NCBI GenBank assembly: GCA_015206945.1
Contig: JADEXV010000044.1
Span: 1-39,896 of the forward strand
Source: Nostocales cyanobacterium LEGE 12452
GTDB taxonomy: Bacteria; Cyanobacteriota; Cyanobacteriia; Cyanobacteriales; Nostocaceae
Direction: 5' to 3'
DNA length: 39,896 bases
Below, one piece after another: positions 7,067 through 15,723 of this stretch. A program made the position numbers and the translations under genes. The notes beneath the pieces are model-generated. The model had not been told where the DNA came from. It worked only from the letters and a program-made list of their open reading frames with translations, and did not search any database. Each line of letters starts with the position of its first letter. Position 1 is the first letter of the stretch.

Positions 7067-8680
7067 ATGGTGCAAAAACTTGGTAAGAAAAAGTCTAAAA
7101 CCAGAGGCAACATCGTTTGAAGTACTCGATTGTGTTCAAAAAAGATGCCCTTCGTGCGGGGAAGCAATGTGGAATGAATACAATAATCCTCGACATATAA
7201 GAACATTAAATGGGGTAGTAGAACTACAGCTAAAAATTCGTCGATGTCAAGATAAGTCATGTCTGCGGTATAAAAAAGCATATCGACCAGAGCAAGAAGG
7301 GTCACTCGCTCTACCACAGAACGAATTTGGTTTGGATGTGATTGCTTATATAGGAGCATTACGCTACCAGGAACATAGAAGTGTTCCTCAAATACACACT
7401 CACCTTGAATTAAAGGGTATATGTATAAGTCAACGAACGGTCACGCACTTAATTGACAGATATGACGAGTTACTTTCTTTATGGCTAAAAGACCATAAAA
7501 GGTTAAAAGCAATAGTGGCTAATCAAGGACGGGTGATATTAGCGATTGATGGGATGCAGCCAGAAATTGGACATGAGGTATTATGGGTAATTCGAGATTG
7601 TATATCAGGAGAAATATTACTAGCTAAAACCTTATTATCATCAAGGAATGAAGATTTAGCGGCGTTATTATTAGAAGTAACTAATACTCTGGATGTACCA
7701 ATTGATGGAGTTGTTAGTGATGGGCAACAATCAATTCGCAAAGCTGTTGGGTTAGCATTACCTAGTATTGTTCATGGTTTATGTCATTACCATTACCTGA
7801 AAGAAGCAATTAAACCTATATATGAGGCAGATAGACATGCAAAAAAGGAATTGAAAAAAAAAGTTAGAGGATTACGAGACATTGAACGTAGTGTTACCAA
7901 TGAAGATAAGGATTTGGCAAACATTATTGAAGATTATTGCTCGACAGTCCGTAGTTCTATAACCAATGATGGTCATCCACCGTTAGAGGCATCTGGATTA
8001 AAGTTACAAGAAAATTTGACGTTGATAGAGCAAAGCTTAGAACGGATGGAAAAAAAAGTGCTTTACCACCACCTTTAGTTCACCTAAAACACCTTCTATC
8101 CAAGGGATTATCTACGACTGCATCTTTATTTTCACCTGTTAGGGTTGCATATGAGTGGGTTGATAAAGCTAGTAATATTCTCAACAATAAAATAGCTCTT
8201 GATGCTCATGGAGTCAAACAAAGTTATCAGCAACTGTTAACAGAAATGTCCCAACAAAAGCAGAAAGCTGGTACACTGACTACCGCCATCGATAACTTTA
8301 TAAAAACCACCCATAACTACTGGTCTGGACTTTTTCATTGTTATGAAATTGAAGGTTTTCCCCGAACTAATAATGACTTAGAACATGCTTTTGGTATGCT
8401 ACGTCATCATCAACGTCGTTGTACCGGTCGTAAGGTTGCCCCCTCATCTCTCGTTATTCGTGGTTCCGTCAAACTTGCCTGTGCGTAGGCGTAGCCCGTC
8501 GTAGACATAGCTACTAAGCTTCATTCTTTTTCCGCATCTGATTTAGCACAAGTTGATATTCATACTTGGCTCGAATTACGCTCTCAATTGCAAAAACACC
8601 ACAAAGCCAGAATTGAACAGTATCGATTTCGCAGAGACCCCAAGGCTTACTTGGCTAATCTAGAGAGTCGTCTTCTCTAG
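7067..8680 (+). pseudogene. DDE-type transposase, broken into at least three frames
   Basis: The largest piece (7080-8078) has an N-terminal zinc finger (CPSCGEAMW...CQDKSCLRYK), a helix-turn-helix region (ISQRTVTHLID) and the DDE-like AIDGMQPE and GVVSDGQQS blocks. I could not place it confidently in a named IS family. Breaks: (1) ATG 7067 is out of frame with 7080, one base short near AAGAAAAAGTC; otherwise translation starts at TTG 7080. (2) A -1 shift at the A8 run near 8050 is needed to continue as PPPLVHLKHLLSKGL. (3) An inserted dispersed repeat at about 8482-8512 brings a stop at 8486-8488, after which TKLHSFSASDL... continues to a stop near 8680. The last third contains NNDLEHAFGMLRHHQRRCTG. 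Confidence 0.85.
8482..8512. repeat. Nostoc-type small dispersed repeat inserted in the transposase gene
   Basis: The segment contains GGCGTAGCCCGTCGTAGACAT, a small dispersed repeat I recognise from Nostoc/Anabaena genomes, where it usually continues as CGC (here AGC). It lies within an otherwise continuous transposase reading frame and introduces the stop at 8486-8488, so it arrived after the insertion sequence did. Confidence 0.72.
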
Positions 8681-8707
8681 TGAATTTTACCACACTAGGT
8701 TAAATCC

Positions 8708-9058
8708 TTGGATACTGACAATGGCAGTACCCTTACCCCAGTCAAATCTACTACGGAACATCTGACCATTCCCGAACTGCTTGGCGGGGTCAAGAGCTAC
8801 GATCATCTTCCAATAGAAAATCAAATACTTGCTGCCATGACTAGGGCAGAGTACCAACGTCTAGCTCCCCATCTAGAGCAAGTCGAACTTGAAGTTGGGC
8901 AAGCTCTTTATAAAGCTAATGAACCAATAATACACGTTTATTTTCCCCATCAGTCAATAGTTTCTTTAGTTTGTATCCAAAAAGATGGCTCGACTGTCGA
9001 AGCTGGCATAGAGGGCAATGATGGAATCGTAGGCGTTTCTGCGACTAAGCTTCGTTAA
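8708..9058 (+). pseudogene. Crp/Fnr-family regulator fragment (effector domain only)
   Basis: Residues from about NQILAAMTRAEYQRLAPHLE to STVEAGIEGNDGIVGV match the N-terminal half of cyanobacterial Crp/Fnr-type regulators (cNMP-binding beta-roll; members are about 240 residues). The frame then ends in SATKLR, with no DNA-binding domain. The apparent start is TTG 8708. An overlapping frame from ATG 8724 (MAVPLPQSNLLRNI) may be the true N-terminus after a frameshift. The 3' end runs 14 bp into the convergent ATPase gene. Loss of the C-terminal half is probably due to the rearrangement that brought in the metal-resistance genes. Confidence 0.78.
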
Positions 9059-11483
9059 TTTGAGCTTTAAATAGCCGCATAGCATTGAGTGTTACAAACA
9101 ACGAAGATCCCATGTCTTCAAAAACTGCAATGGGTAATCCAATCACACCCAAAACACCCAAGATGATGAATGTAGCATTCAAAACTAAGGCAATGGCAAT
9201 GCTTTGTTTAATGACCGATAAAGTTCGACGACTTAGTTGAATAGCGTACCCTAAACGTCTCAAGTCATTTCCCACTAGCACGACATCAGCAGTTTCCAAT
9301 GCCACGTCAATCTTGCCCACAGCAAAACTGACATCTGCGGCGGCTAGAGCAGGCGTATCATTGATACCATCTCCAACCATACCTACAACACCAGAGCGAC
9401 GCAGCTTATGAATAGCTTCCAATTTATCTTTCGGTAGTAATTCAGCTTGGTACTCCTCAATACCAACCTGCTGGGCGACCTGTCGTGCTACTGCTGATCG
9501 ATCGCCTGTCAGCATAACCAGTCGTTTGAGTCCAATGCGTTTGAGTAGACGTACAGCTTCTGCTGATTCAAGGCGTAATCCATCCGCCAAGGCGATCGCT
9601 CCAACCAATCCTTGTTGTGTTCCAATTAACACTGGAGTCTGCCCAAGAGATTCAATTTCAGCCAACAACGATTTAGCGGCTGCTGAAAGTTCAATGCTGT
9701 GTTCCTCAAACAATCGCCGATTGCCCACAAAGTAGGTAGCCTGTCCAAACTTTGCCCAAATTCCTTTACCAGGAACAGCAGTAAATGATTCTGGAGCCTC
9801 CAAATCCAATCCTTGAGCCGTTGCCTCAGCTACAATTGCTTTTGCCAGGGGATGTTCTGACTGTTTTTCTAGCGAGGCGGCAATTAGCAGCATCATGTTG
9901 GCACTCATTGAACCCAGATGATGCACCTTCTGCACCACTGGCAACCCTTGAGTAATCGTGCCAGTCTTATCAAAGGCTAAAGCTGTGAGCCGTCCGGCAG
10001 CCTCCAACGCATTTCCACCTTTGAACAGCACTCCTTTACGAGTAGCGGCTCCGATCGCACTAATTAGTGAAACAGGTGTAGCAATTACTAAAGCACAAGG
10101 ACAGGCAATCACAAGTAATACCAGAGCTTTGTAAAACCAGATCCCGAAGGGCTGGGCAAAAAACAGAGGAGGAACAAGGGCGATACCAGCCGCAAGGAGC
10201 AACACAACAGGAGTATAAATAGCAGAAAAGCGATCAACCCATTGCTGAATGGGCGCACGGCTTTCTTGAGCCTCTTCAACCAAATGAACAATCCGAGCAA
10301 CAGTTGTATCTTTGGCAGTATGCGTGACCTCAACTTCTAAAAACCCTGTTTGATTCAGGGTTCCCGCAAACAATTGGTCTCCTTTTTCCTTGTTTTCTGG
10401 CATAGATTCCCCGGTAATCGGAGACTGATCAACTGCACTTATCCCGGACATGACTATCCCATCAAGAGCAATCCTCTGTCCGGGGCGGATGGTCAAAATT
10501 TCGCCTACCGAGATACTTTCAACCGGAACAGAAAGCTCTTGCCCATTCCGCCTGACCGTTGCGGTTGCAGGAGTCAGATCCATTAAGTCTCGAATCGCGT
10601 TGCGGGTACGACCGAGTGTGAAATTTTGTAGCGTTGTTCCGAGCGCAAATAGAAAAATGACGAGTGCGCCTTGAAACCACTGATTCAAAATTGCTGCCCC
10701 GATCGCTGCTAAGGTCATGAGCAGGTTCATATCAGCACGACGCAATTTGAGCGCAATCCAGGCTGCCCTGAGAATGGGTGCGATCGCAACAACCAAACTA
10801 ATAGCATAGAATCCCTGAGCAAGTAGCGGCAGTGACAGTAGTCCTTCTGCAATCAACCCCAGTAGTAGTCCAATACCACTCAAAACAACCGTTTGTCCCC
10901 GACGAGTTTTCAGCCAGAATTGCCATCCACCCAGATCAGGCTTACGAGATTGTAAATTATCAGTCAGGTTCTCTGTGAAAACACCCGTATTAGCAGATGG
11001 ATTCGCTGTCGTATCTAGTTCGACTATGTAGCCTAAATCAGTGACACGCTTAACAATGTCGGCTTCACTGGCTTGTTGCGGGTCATAAATTACGTTCAAC
11101 CGTTCTGAAGCGAAGTTAACCTTTGCCTCAGCAATTCCCAGTAACTGCTGTAAATTTGCGGCAATAGTCTTAGCACAGCCGCCGCAGTCCATGCCCCCTA
11201 TATGCGCTTGTAGAGTTTGAGCCGATGGCGTTTGAATTTGAGTGGTCTGATTTGGAATTGGTTCAATGGTGTAACCCAACGCTGTAACGCGATCTCGAAT
11301 AGTGGCTTCATTCACCTGCTGCGAGTCGTAAGTTACACTAAGCCGTTCTGTGGCAAAACTGACTTTAGCTTCAGCAACTCCAGGAAGTTGTTGCAAAGTC
11401 GCTTTGATCGTCTTAGCACAACCACCGCAGTCCATTCCACCGATTTGTGCCTGTAAAATTTTCAGTGCTGAAGCTGAGTTCAT
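9045..11483 (-). CDS. P1B-type heavy-metal ATPase (Zn/Cd/Pb/Co class, CPC motif, two HMA domains)
   Basis: An 812-residue metal-exporting ATPase of the plasma membrane. Two nearly identical N-terminal HMA domains carry GMDCGGCAKTI, with CxxC pairs at Cys19/22 and Cys100/103. Then follow the TM region, the actuator TGES loop, the transmembrane metal site Cys461-Pro-Cys463, phosphorylation Asp505 in DKTGT, HPLAKAI and the hinge GDGINDTPALA. The CPC plus Asp-containing HMA signature fits Zn2+/Cd2+/Pb2+ rather than Cu+ export. The start ATG has AAGGG 8 bp upstream. It is divergent from an ArsR-family gene whose Cys pattern suggests Cd/Pb sensing, so the pair forms a self-contained resistance unit. 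Confidence 0.95.
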   Translation of the reverse strand: MNSASALKILQAQIGGMDCGGCAKTIKATLQQLPGVAEAKVSFATERLSVTYDSQQVNEATIRDRVTALGYTIEPIPNQTTQIQTPSAQTLQAHIGGMDCGGCAKTIAANLQQLLGIAEAKVNFASERLNVIYDPQQASEADIVKRVTDLGYIVELDTTANPSANTGVFTENLTDNLQSRKPDLGGWQFWLKTRRGQTVVLSGIGLLLGLIAEGLLSLPLLAQGFYAISLVVAIAPILRAAWIALKLRRADMNLLMTLAAIGAAILNQWFQGALVIFLFALGTTLQNFTLGRTRNAIRDLMDLTPATATVRRNGQELSVPVESISVGEILTIRPGQRIALDGIVMSGISAVDQSPITGESMPENKEKGDQLFAGTLNQTGFLEVEVTHTAKDTTVARIVHLVEEAQESRAPIQQWVDRFSAIYTPVVLLLAAGIALVPPLFFAQPFGIWFYKALVLLVIACPCALVIATPVSLISAIGAATRKGVLFKGGNALEAAGRLTALAFDKTGTITQGLPVVQKVHHLGSMSANMMLLIAASLEKQSEHPLAKAIVAEATAQGLDLEAPESFTAVPGKGIWAKFGQATYFVGNRRLFEEHSIELSAAAKSLLAEIESLGQTPVLIGTQQGLVGAIALADGLRLESAEAVRLLKRIGLKRLVMLTGDRSAVARQVAQQVGIEEYQAELLPKDKLEAIHKLRRSGVVGMVGDGINDTPALAAADVSFAVGKIDVALETADVVLVGNDLRRLGYAIQLSRRTLSVIKQSIAIALVLNATFIILGVLGVIGLPIAVFEDMGSSLFVTLNAMRLFKAQINEA

Positions 11484-11525
11484 CTTGCCAACCCTTCAAA
11501 GATGTGATTTTGTTGAGGTAAAACG

Positions 11526-11568
11526 TATCAGTAAATGCTGATATATAATATATTATCAATTAGTGATA
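11526..11568. promoter_or_regulatory. Probable ArsR-type operator(s) between metal ATPase and repressor
   Basis: Two inverted repeats share the half-site TATCA: TATCAG-TAAATG-CTGATA at 11526-11543 and TATCA-ATTAG-TGATA at 11554-11568. ACGTATCAG recurs at 11577. The spacer is AT-rich and carries TATAATATAT, a likely -10 region. Position between divergent genes fits repression of both by the ArsR protein. Confidence 0.68.
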
Positions 11569-11633
11569 TGTTGTCAACGTATCAGCCATTGGCAATATTT
11601 CATCAGCTAAAACGCGTCAATAAGAATAAGCAA

Positions 11634-11957
11634 ATGACTACTTATACTAAAACGGCAGATTTGAAGGCCAAACTCTTTCGAGGATTTTCTGATCCTTCTC
11701 GTCTGTCTATCCTTAACACGCTGCGGAACGGTTCACTAACGGTAAATGAAATCGTTGACCAAACAAATCTTAGCCAATCAAACGTATCTAATCATCTCAG
11801 TTGTCTGCGCTGTTGCGATCTGGTAGTACGCAAGCAGCAAGGACGCTTTATGTACTATGAGCTTGCCGATATGCGAATTGCGAAGTTTTTAGATTTAGCG
11901 GATGAATTGCTAGCAGACATAGCCAAAGGCGTTCGTGAATGCTCTCACTATGAATAG
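11634..11957 (+). CDS. ArsR/SmtB-family metal-sensing repressor, CmtR-like
   Basis: From ATG 11634 the protein has 107 residues, the normal ArsR size. An upstream in-frame ATG at 11535 would add 33 residues lying inside the operator region and is less likely. The winged helix contains FRGFSDPSRLSILNTLRNG and the recognition helix LSQSNVSNHLSCLRCC. The Cys-rich segment SCLRCCDLV matches the position of the metal ligands of mycobacterial CmtR (LACLRGCGLV), and a C-terminal Cys in RECSHYE can be the third ligand. CmtR senses Cd2+/Pb2+, so I infer similar metals here. It probably derepresses the divergent ATPase gene and itself. Confidence 0.88.
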   Translation: MTTYTKTADLKAKLFRGFSDPSRLSILNTLRNGSLTVNEIVDQTNLSQSNVSNHLSCLRCCDLVVRKQQGRFMYYELADMRIAKFLDLADELLADIAKGVRECSHYE

Positions 11958-12321
11958 ACCTCTTGCATAAAAAATTAGATTATGCGTGCTAAACAAATGA
12001 ATTTTCTATAACTCTTTGCGCCTCTGCGTCTTTGCGTGAGGCTTAAAATTCTTGTTATCCCTGTTCTGTTACTTTGGGAGAAGCCAATGCCTGAAAGCCT
12101 TTGAGAGTTTCATTTTTCAGCTTTTAGCTATAAATTCTAGTTTCTTTTAGAAAAGAAAATCTCAAAACTTTATTTAACAATGCTTAAAAAATAAACATTG
12201 TTTATGTTGTGGTTTGTGTTTACCTCCCCGCTTACTATTCTTCCGAAGATCAGTAGTTTCGCAGTATACATACAAGATCCTTAATGTGGTTTCAAAATTG
12301 GCTTTTTGCAGTTCGCTACAG
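11958..12321. other. Intergenic spacer with a short tandem octamer repeat
   Basis: No gene is supported. At 12013-12040 the sequence CTTTGCGCCTCTGCGTCTTT continues with GCGTGAG, three degenerate TGCG-ending octamers in a row and a familiar Nostoc intergenic repeat. TAGACCTCTTGCA at about 11956 repeats the sequence near 3580. The ABC operon ends at its right edge without an obvious terminator. Confidence 0.5.
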
Positions 12322-14247
12322 CTACTGAAAGCCTAATACTTCAGCACGTTGGACAATACTCATAAAGCAATCTTCAAGGGAAAAAGGAATATATCTTATA
12401 GAAAGAATATTAATTTCATCAGTTTCTAAAATTGCGCGGATATGCGGTATTTCTGTTTCTGGATTTTCGAGAAGCAAGTGTAAACTATCACCAAAAACTG
12501 AGACACGCCACGGTGCTAACAAAGTTTTAAGTAAAATAGAACTCTTTTGAGTTTTATCAGTTACTACTTCTATTAAATAACCAGGCTGTGAAGCTTTAAT
12601 TTCACTTGGTGAACCTTGTGCTACTATTTCACCTCCCACCATAAACCCTATACGGTTGCATTGTTCTGCTTCCTCTAAATAGTGGGTTGTGACCAGTACT
12701 GCTGTACCTGACCTAGCAAAGTCATTAATTAATCGCCAAAACTGACGACGCGCTAAAGGATCTACTCCTGATGTCGGTTCATCCAGAAACAAAATTTCTG
12801 GCTCATGCATTACTGAAGCACCAAAAGCTACCCGTTGCTTCCATCCTCCCGGCAGTTGACCTGTGAGCATATTTTCTCTCCCGGTTAATCCACAAGTTTT
12901 AAGTACCCAGTCAATCTTGGTACGGCGTAGATGGGTTGGTACATCGTAAACTCCACAGTAAAATTCTAGATTTTGGACAATAGTCAAATCATCGTAGAGA
13001 GTAAATTTTTGGCTCATATAGCCAATTCGTTGGCGTAAAGCGCTGCTATCCAGATTTTTAGTTTTTCCAGCTAAAGAAATTTTTCCAGATGTTGGTTCTA
13101 GCAGACCACAAAGAATCTTAATCGTAGTCGTCTTGCCAGCACCGTTTGCTCCTAGCAAACCATAAATCTCACCGTAGCGAACTTCTAAATCTACACTTTT
13201 AACTGCCTGAAACTTGCCAAAAAGTTTTCTAATTTTATTTGCACCAATAGCAATGTCGAGTTTAGATATAAGATTTTGAATTTTAGATTGACGTGGAAAA
13301 GGACTAAAGTCCAAGTCCTTACCAGATGCACGTAGGCGAGATACAAAAACATTTTCTAGGGTAGGATCAACAGTTTGAATATCGTTAAGTTCTAGTTGCT
13401 GCTGATGAAAAATTGTTTGAATAGCTGCTGTACCAACAGATGCATCTTTAACTAGTACATCCAGCCTATCCCCAAACGTTTGCACATCCACAATTGATGT
13501 TTGTTTATTGTTTGTCAACTTGTACAGTAACTGTTCAGCCACTTCAATACCATTAGTCCGAACTTCCAAGCGTTGTAAACCTAGATTTTCTCGCAATTGG
13601 GAAAGAGTGCCAATTTGGTAAATTTCTCCTTCGTACATTAAAGCAATGCGATGGCACCTTTCTGCTTCATCCAAGTAAGGTGTTGCTACAACAACTGTTA
13701 CGCCTTCTGATGCAATGGCAGCTAGAACATCCCAGAATTCTCGACGAGATATCGGGTCAACTCCTGTAGTCGGTTCATCTAAAAGAAGAATTTCTGGTCG
13801 AGAAACCAACGCACAACACAAAGCTAATTTTTGCTTCATCCCACCAGAGAGTTTTCCAGCCAAGCGATTCCCAAATTTTTCCAAACCCATCAATCGCAAG
13901 TATTTATTACGGCGTTCCAAAAAAAGCTTTTCTGGAACTTCACGTAATCCAGCACTGTAACGCAAATTTTCATTAACGCTCAGGTCAAGATAAAGTGAAA
14001 ATTGCTGTGTTAGATAACCAATTGCTAGACGGGCATCGCGGGGTCGTTTTTCTAAAATTTGGATATTGCCAGTAGATGCTTCCATTACCCCACCTAAAAT
14101 ATGGAAAGTAGTTGTTTTGCCCGCACCATCAGGACCAATTAATCCAAAGATTTCTCCCTGCTTGACGGCAAAATTTATTCCCTTAACAGCAACTAAATTC
14201 CCGTAACGTTTGTATAAACCTTCTACTTTAATTACGATGTTACTCAT
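12322..14247 (-). CDS. ABC exporter ATPase with two fused nucleotide-binding domains (YbhF-like)
   Basis: A 641-residue cytosolic subunit made of two ABC domains. NBD1: Walker A GPDGAGKTT at residues 38-46, signature LSGGMKQK, Walker B LLLDEPT, but ATPYLDEAE where the H-loop His is expected. NBD2, from about residue 330: Walker A GANGAGKTTT, LFLDEPT, intact THYLEEAE, but a deviant signature LPGGW. The two sites are therefore asymmetric and only one composite site may hydrolyse ATP. With the two ABC-2 permeases and the HlyD protein just upstream, it forms the same set as E. coli YbhGFSR. It is last in its operon. The cargo is unknown, and the location suggests the product of this biosynthetic locus. 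Confidence 0.93.
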   Translation of the reverse strand: MSNIVIKVEGLYKRYGNLVAVKGINFAVKQGEIFGLIGPDGAGKTTTFHILGGVMEASTGNIQILEKRPRDARLAIGYLTQQFSLYLDLSVNENLRYSAGLREVPEKLFLERRNKYLRLMGLEKFGNRLAGKLSGGMKQKLALCCALVSRPEILLLDEPTTGVDPISRREFWDVLAAIASEGVTVVVATPYLDEAERCHRIALMYEGEIYQIGTLSQLRENLGLQRLEVRTNGIEVAEQLLYKLTNNKQTSIVDVQTFGDRLDVLVKDASVGTAAIQTIFHQQQLELNDIQTVDPTLENVFVSRLRASGKDLDFSPFPRQSKIQNLISKLDIAIGANKIRKLFGKFQAVKSVDLEVRYGEIYGLLGANGAGKTTTIKILCGLLEPTSGKISLAGKTKNLDSSALRQRIGYMSQKFTLYDDLTIVQNLEFYCGVYDVPTHLRRTKIDWVLKTCGLTGRENMLTGQLPGGWKQRVAFGASVMHEPEILFLDEPTSGVDPLARRQFWRLINDFARSGTAVLVTTHYLEEAEQCNRIGFMVGGEIVAQGSPSEIKASQPGYLIEVVTDKTQKSSILLKTLLAPWRVSVFGDSLHLLLENPETEIPHIRAILETDEINILSIRYIPFSLEDCFMSIVQRAEVLGFQ

Positions 14248-14300
14248 TTATCAATAGTCATTAGTTATTCTCTATGTCGTTGTCTCACCATATCTCCTTG

Positions 14301-15557
14301 TTACAATGCAATATCAATCTCAGCATCCGCTGGCATTCCTGGCTTGGCGAAACCATCGGGGTTATCAATGGTGATTTTGACACCAAAAACTTGTTTAACC
14401 CGGTCTTGCTGGAAATAAATATTCTCAGGGGTAAAAGATGCTTGGGTATCAATGGCAGCAATTTTAGCACTCAAGGCTTTTTTGGGTGCTGAATCTAGAA
14501 ATACCTTCGCTAACTGACCAACTCGCACTTTACCAATATCTCCTTGAGGGATAAAACCACGTAAATAAACTGTTTTAGGATCAATCACTGTTAACAGGGT
14601 TTTGCCAGTGGTAACGACTGCTCCTGGTTCTACACTCCGGCTAACGACTACGCCTTCAATTGGGCTTTTCACATTTAGGTAAGCAATCTGGGCTTTGGTT
14701 TCTCGCTGGGAAGCTTTGGCATTAGAGACATCAGCTTGAGCGGCGGCTAGTTGTAAGCGTGTCTGTGCCAATTGAGTACTTAACCCACTTAGTTGGGCGT
14801 TACGGATAGAAGGATTTAACCCTGCGCTTTGAGCTTGGGTCAATTGTCCTTGAGCAGAATTGACCAATTTCCGATAAGAATCTACTGCTGCTTGACGTGA
14901 TTTGAGGGTGGCAAGGGCAGTTTCAAAGCTTGTTTGGGCTTGGTCAAATTGTTGCTGGGCAACGGCTCCTTCGGCAACCAATTTAGCGTAGCGATCGCGA
15001 TTTATTTGCGCGAATTTCAATTCCGATTTGGCTTGTTCTACTTGAGCGATAGCTTGATTTAGTTGCGCTTCACTTGAAGCAACTGACGACTCAGCTTGAA
15101 AAATTTTACCTTTGGCATCTTCTTTCGCCTGTTGTAAAGAAAACTGATTTTCGATAATCTGACTTTCTAGAATATTGATTTGCAACCGCGCTTGTTCTTC
15201 TTGTTTGCGGATAGAATCTAAACGGGCATCTGCACCCTGAAGTTGTGCTTGAATCTCAGCATCATCCAACTTTACAATTACTTGATCTTTATGGACTGTA
15301 TCACCTTCTCGCACTGCTACTGATTCTATTCGACCCGCTACTTTTGTACCAATATCAGTTTCGTAGCCTTCAATGCGACCGCTTACCGACAGCGTGCTAA
15401 TCTGCGAGTTTGATGAAAGAAAATACCTGGTTGTCACACCCACTCCTGCTAGTAATAAACTCAACAAAACCAACAAACCAAAAAGCAGTTTGCGCTTTTG
15501 TTTTACTAATGCAGTAATACCGATAGATTCTTGCGGTGTTAAAAGTGATTTAGTCAT
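14301..15557 (-). CDS. HlyD/EmrA-type membrane fusion protein (YbhG-like)
   Basis: A periplasmic adaptor of about 418 residues from ATG 15557 (MTKSLL), chosen because AAAGAGA lies 8-9 bp upstream. An earlier in-frame ATG at 15584 is less well placed. One N-terminal anchor (KLLFGLLVLLSLLLAGVGV) is followed by a lipoyl half-domain (IESVAVREGDTVHKDQVIVKL) and a long alpha-helical hairpin rich in Gln/Ala (about residues 70-270). The second lipoyl half (VKSPIEGVVVSRSVEPGAVV) and a beta-barrel domain complete it. It connects the inner-membrane permeases to an outer-membrane channel, probably a TolC-like protein encoded elsewhere. It lies 53 bp upstream of the ATPase gene in the same operon. Confidence 0.92.
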   Translation of the reverse strand: MTKSLLTPQESIGITALVKQKRKLLFGLLVLLSLLLAGVGVTTRYFLSSNSQISTLSVSGRIEGYETDIGTKVAGRIESVAVREGDTVHKDQVIVKLDDAEIQAQLQGADARLDSIRKQEEQARLQINILESQIIENQFSLQQAKEDAKGKIFQAESSVASSEAQLNQAIAQVEQAKSELKFAQINRDRYAKLVAEGAVAQQQFDQAQTSFETALATLKSRQAAVDSYRKLVNSAQGQLTQAQSAGLNPSIRNAQLSGLSTQLAQTRLQLAAAQADVSNAKASQRETKAQIAYLNVKSPIEGVVVSRSVEPGAVVTTGKTLLTVIDPKTVYLRGFIPQGDIGKVRVGQLAKVFLDSAPKKALSAKIAAIDTQASFTPENIYFQQDRVKQVFGVKITIDNPDGFAKPGMPADAEIDIAL

Positions 15558-15723
15558 AAGTTTTCTCTTTATCTTTGGGTACAACCTTGACGAATGCTAA
15601 TTAAGCTAACAGTTCCCATAAATCCTGCAATCACAAACATAAAAGCTATGTTTCAAACAATTGAGCATACTGGAAAATTAACCTATCTACACTATCAGGT
15701 TCAGCGTTGGTATTCTTAACTCA

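Larger units (their letters stand above)
7003..8698. mobile_element. Insertion sequence with 28-bp imperfect terminal inverted repeats
   Basis: The left end at 7003-7030 (CTAGCGTGGCAAAACTTA then CTAGAGAAGA) and the inverted right end at 8671-8698 (inverted: CTAGTGTGGTAAAATTCA then CTAGAGAAGA) match in 24 of 28 positions. The outermost CTAG on both sides is palindromic, so it could be a 4-bp target duplication instead of part of the ends. Total length is about 1.7 kb. The element contains one damaged transposase gene. Its left end joins the group II intron and its right end the Crp/Fnr remnant. Confidence 0.82.

Noticed and set aside
6668-7359. Minus-strand frames of 135 and 112 codons
   Set aside because: They run through the structured intron and the transposase in antisense, so openness is a by-product of composition.
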